Below are positions 62,601-64,000 of a DNA stretch of 64,000 nucleotides, piece by piece. The notes under the pieces are model-generated. The model did not search any database. It saw only the letters and a program-made list of their open reading frames with translations, and had not been told where the DNA came from. Origin of the DNA: Serilophus lunatus (taxonomy: Eukaryota; Chordata; Aves; Passeriformes; Eurylaimidae); NCBI GenBank assembly GCA_013399895.1, contig VXBA01001811.1:116787-180786 (forward strand). Direction: 5' to 3'. Both the position numbers and the translations under genes were made by a program. Each line of letters opens with the position of its first letter. Positions within the stretch are counted from its first letter, which is position 1.

Positions 62601-62699
62601 CACAGTATATTTGTTGCCAAAGTCTCAGGTTCCTTAAATCTGCCTCAATGACTTTATGGTGAGCATCTTTCAACTTCATCTCAATAGTATTTTCAGAAT
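62601..62699 (-). CDS. Weaker candidate upstream exon of the same unidentified gene, minus strand
   Basis: On the minus strand a good acceptor (TATTATTTCACTCAG) is followed by two bases, 32 open codons and one base. The frame reads SENTIEMKLKDAHH then KVIEADLRNLRLWQQIYC, a charged coiled-coil-like helix. The single leftover G plus the TA that begins the 61039 exon would form a complete codon, so the phases agree. The donor (GTG|GTTTAG) is poor, which is the main weakness, and a TAG follows within ten bases if it is not used. Confidence 0.28.
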
Positions 62700-64000
62700 C
62701 TGAGTGAAATAATACTAACCTAAAGTTTCAACAATGTCTGAATGCATAGTTCAATACTGTTTGATGCAGAGTTAAATACTGTTTGTTGCCTAGAGATATT
62801 GGTATAGCTTTTTTGTCCCCAGATCTAAAAGCATAAAAGGATTTGAGACTGTATTCACCTCTAAATAGGAAAAAATAATACTATCATCAAATTTCACATA
62901 AGTCTCTACAACATGTTAAACTAGGATTAATTCTAAGCAGATGATATACTTTGGTTTTCCTTTCTCAGGATTGTTTCATTTGTTCATTTAATTTTGTCCT
63001 CACCCCTTTTCATCTTTTTGATGCTGTTATTTGTAAGAATCTGACACAACAGAAGCTCAGACCCCTAAGAATGATACAAACATAGACAATGAAAGCAAAA
63101 TTATGAACTTTTCTAAGAAAATTTACTCAAGAAAGCCAAGCCAATGGAATTGTGTACAGACCACAAGAGTATGCAATCAGGTAACTGCAAGTATATGAAA
63201 TGAAAAAGACATGAAGATGATGTATTTCCTTTCCACATAGGGGGTACCCAAGACATCATATATGCAGAATTTTTCTTGCCATTTCTAAGCCTATTTAACT
63301 AAATATTATCAGTTCTAGAAACATGACCAAGCTTGAATGCTCTCTATATGTCAGCATGTGTTTCCATGGAGAAAATTATGAATTTGAAGGATATTTGAAA
63401 GACCATTAAACACAAAGAGGAATGATAGGCATGCCTTTCTCAAAAATACACATACATCTGCAATTCTTTAAAATTCAGCTAGATTCACATAAGCACTCAC
63501 AAAACTGTAAGCAGATGACAGATTTAGAGTTTAGGAAAGTAACCAGAAGGATCAGCAAATAAGAGAAAATTCTGTTTCTAAAAATTAGTATGTTCCACTG
63601 GGTGAAATCCTGAACTGACTTGCATCTGTAGTTCCGTCCTCTCCTTAATGAGGCAGCTCAAAGAGGTAACGGGGGATCAAAAGCTGCAGCTTCTGAATGC
63701 TATTCTCAATATCTTGTTATTTGCACTGAGGTAACCAATTACAGCGAAGAATTGTGAATACATTTTTCTAGAAAAATGAGTTCCAGCAACTTTTCCTCAT
63801 CTGCTTAATGGACACTGGTGCAAGAGACCTCAGCAGGAAGAGTTACCTAATCTAAAATATTCAATTCCTGCCTGAACTGATTATCATGGTATTCCCAGGC
63901 CGTATTCCCTCATTTCTATTTCTTGAGATAAAAATCAATTCTTGTGAAGATTTTTTTTTTTTGAGAGCATAGAGCTACATCAGATGGTATTTCTTGTCCC
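62700..64000. other. Unique DNA, no feature firmly supported
   Basis: Apart from a 22-bp tandem duplication (62745-62788) and a T-run at 63951-63961, nothing is recognised. If a minus-strand gene is present, its earlier exons would lie here or beyond the window, but no segment with clear splice signals was found. Confidence 0.45.
62745..62788. repeat. 22-bp tandem duplication
   Basis: Two adjacent 22-base units, CATAGTTCAATACTGTTTGA+TG and CAGAGTTAAATACTGTTTGT+TG, differ at only three positions. Confidence 0.85.

Overview
This looks like a gene-poor, AT-rich stretch of a vertebrate chromosome, most likely from a bird. A crocodilian or turtle cannot be excluded from sequence alone. The main evidence is the repeat content: nearly all recognisable mobile DNA is CR1-type LINE in both orientations and at several ages, and no Alu-, L1- or B1-like elements were seen. 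There are no bacterial-style operons, no tRNA or rRNA genes, no CRISPR array, and no long non-repeat open reading frame that stands out from chance.

Layout. 1-910: a mosaic of CR1 3'-end pieces and an LTR-like segment, containing three isolated N bases. 911-9193: single-copy AT-rich DNA holding an ancient CR1 ORF2 remnant (about 3030-3730) and a GATA microsatellite (6969-7070). 9194-24000: four further CR1 pieces (9194, 16897, 19490 and 22995), plus a C-terminal piece at 23405. The piece at 19490 still shows the reverse transcriptase FADD motif. 24000-56448: mostly unique AT-rich DNA with simple repeats and CR1 tails near 35395, 41745 and 45850. 56449-57757: the youngest CR1 copy, on the minus strand, interrupted by a 440-base assembly gap that removes the catalytic core of ORF2. 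57758-64000: unique DNA with one more CR1 3' end (61505-61866).

The best case for a real host gene is a group of candidate exons on the minus strand at 60806-60880, 61039-61124 and, more weakly, 62601-62699. The first two are joined by a 158-base intron with good splice signals and compatible phase. The 60806 exon is GC-rich and keeps three CpGs in an otherwise CpG-poor background. I do not recognise the protein. If it is real, the window contains exons and large introns of a minus-strand gene rather than a pure desert. Weaker exon-like segments further down the minus strand (54965-55089, 40720-40788, 32219-32276) could belong to it but may be chance.

Other points of interest are a triple CAGCTG E-box array at exact 8-bp spacing, two canonical G-quadruplex motifs on the minus strand, a paired perfect palindrome, and two short exact-period tandem duplications. 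I saw no convincing previously undescribed biological system.
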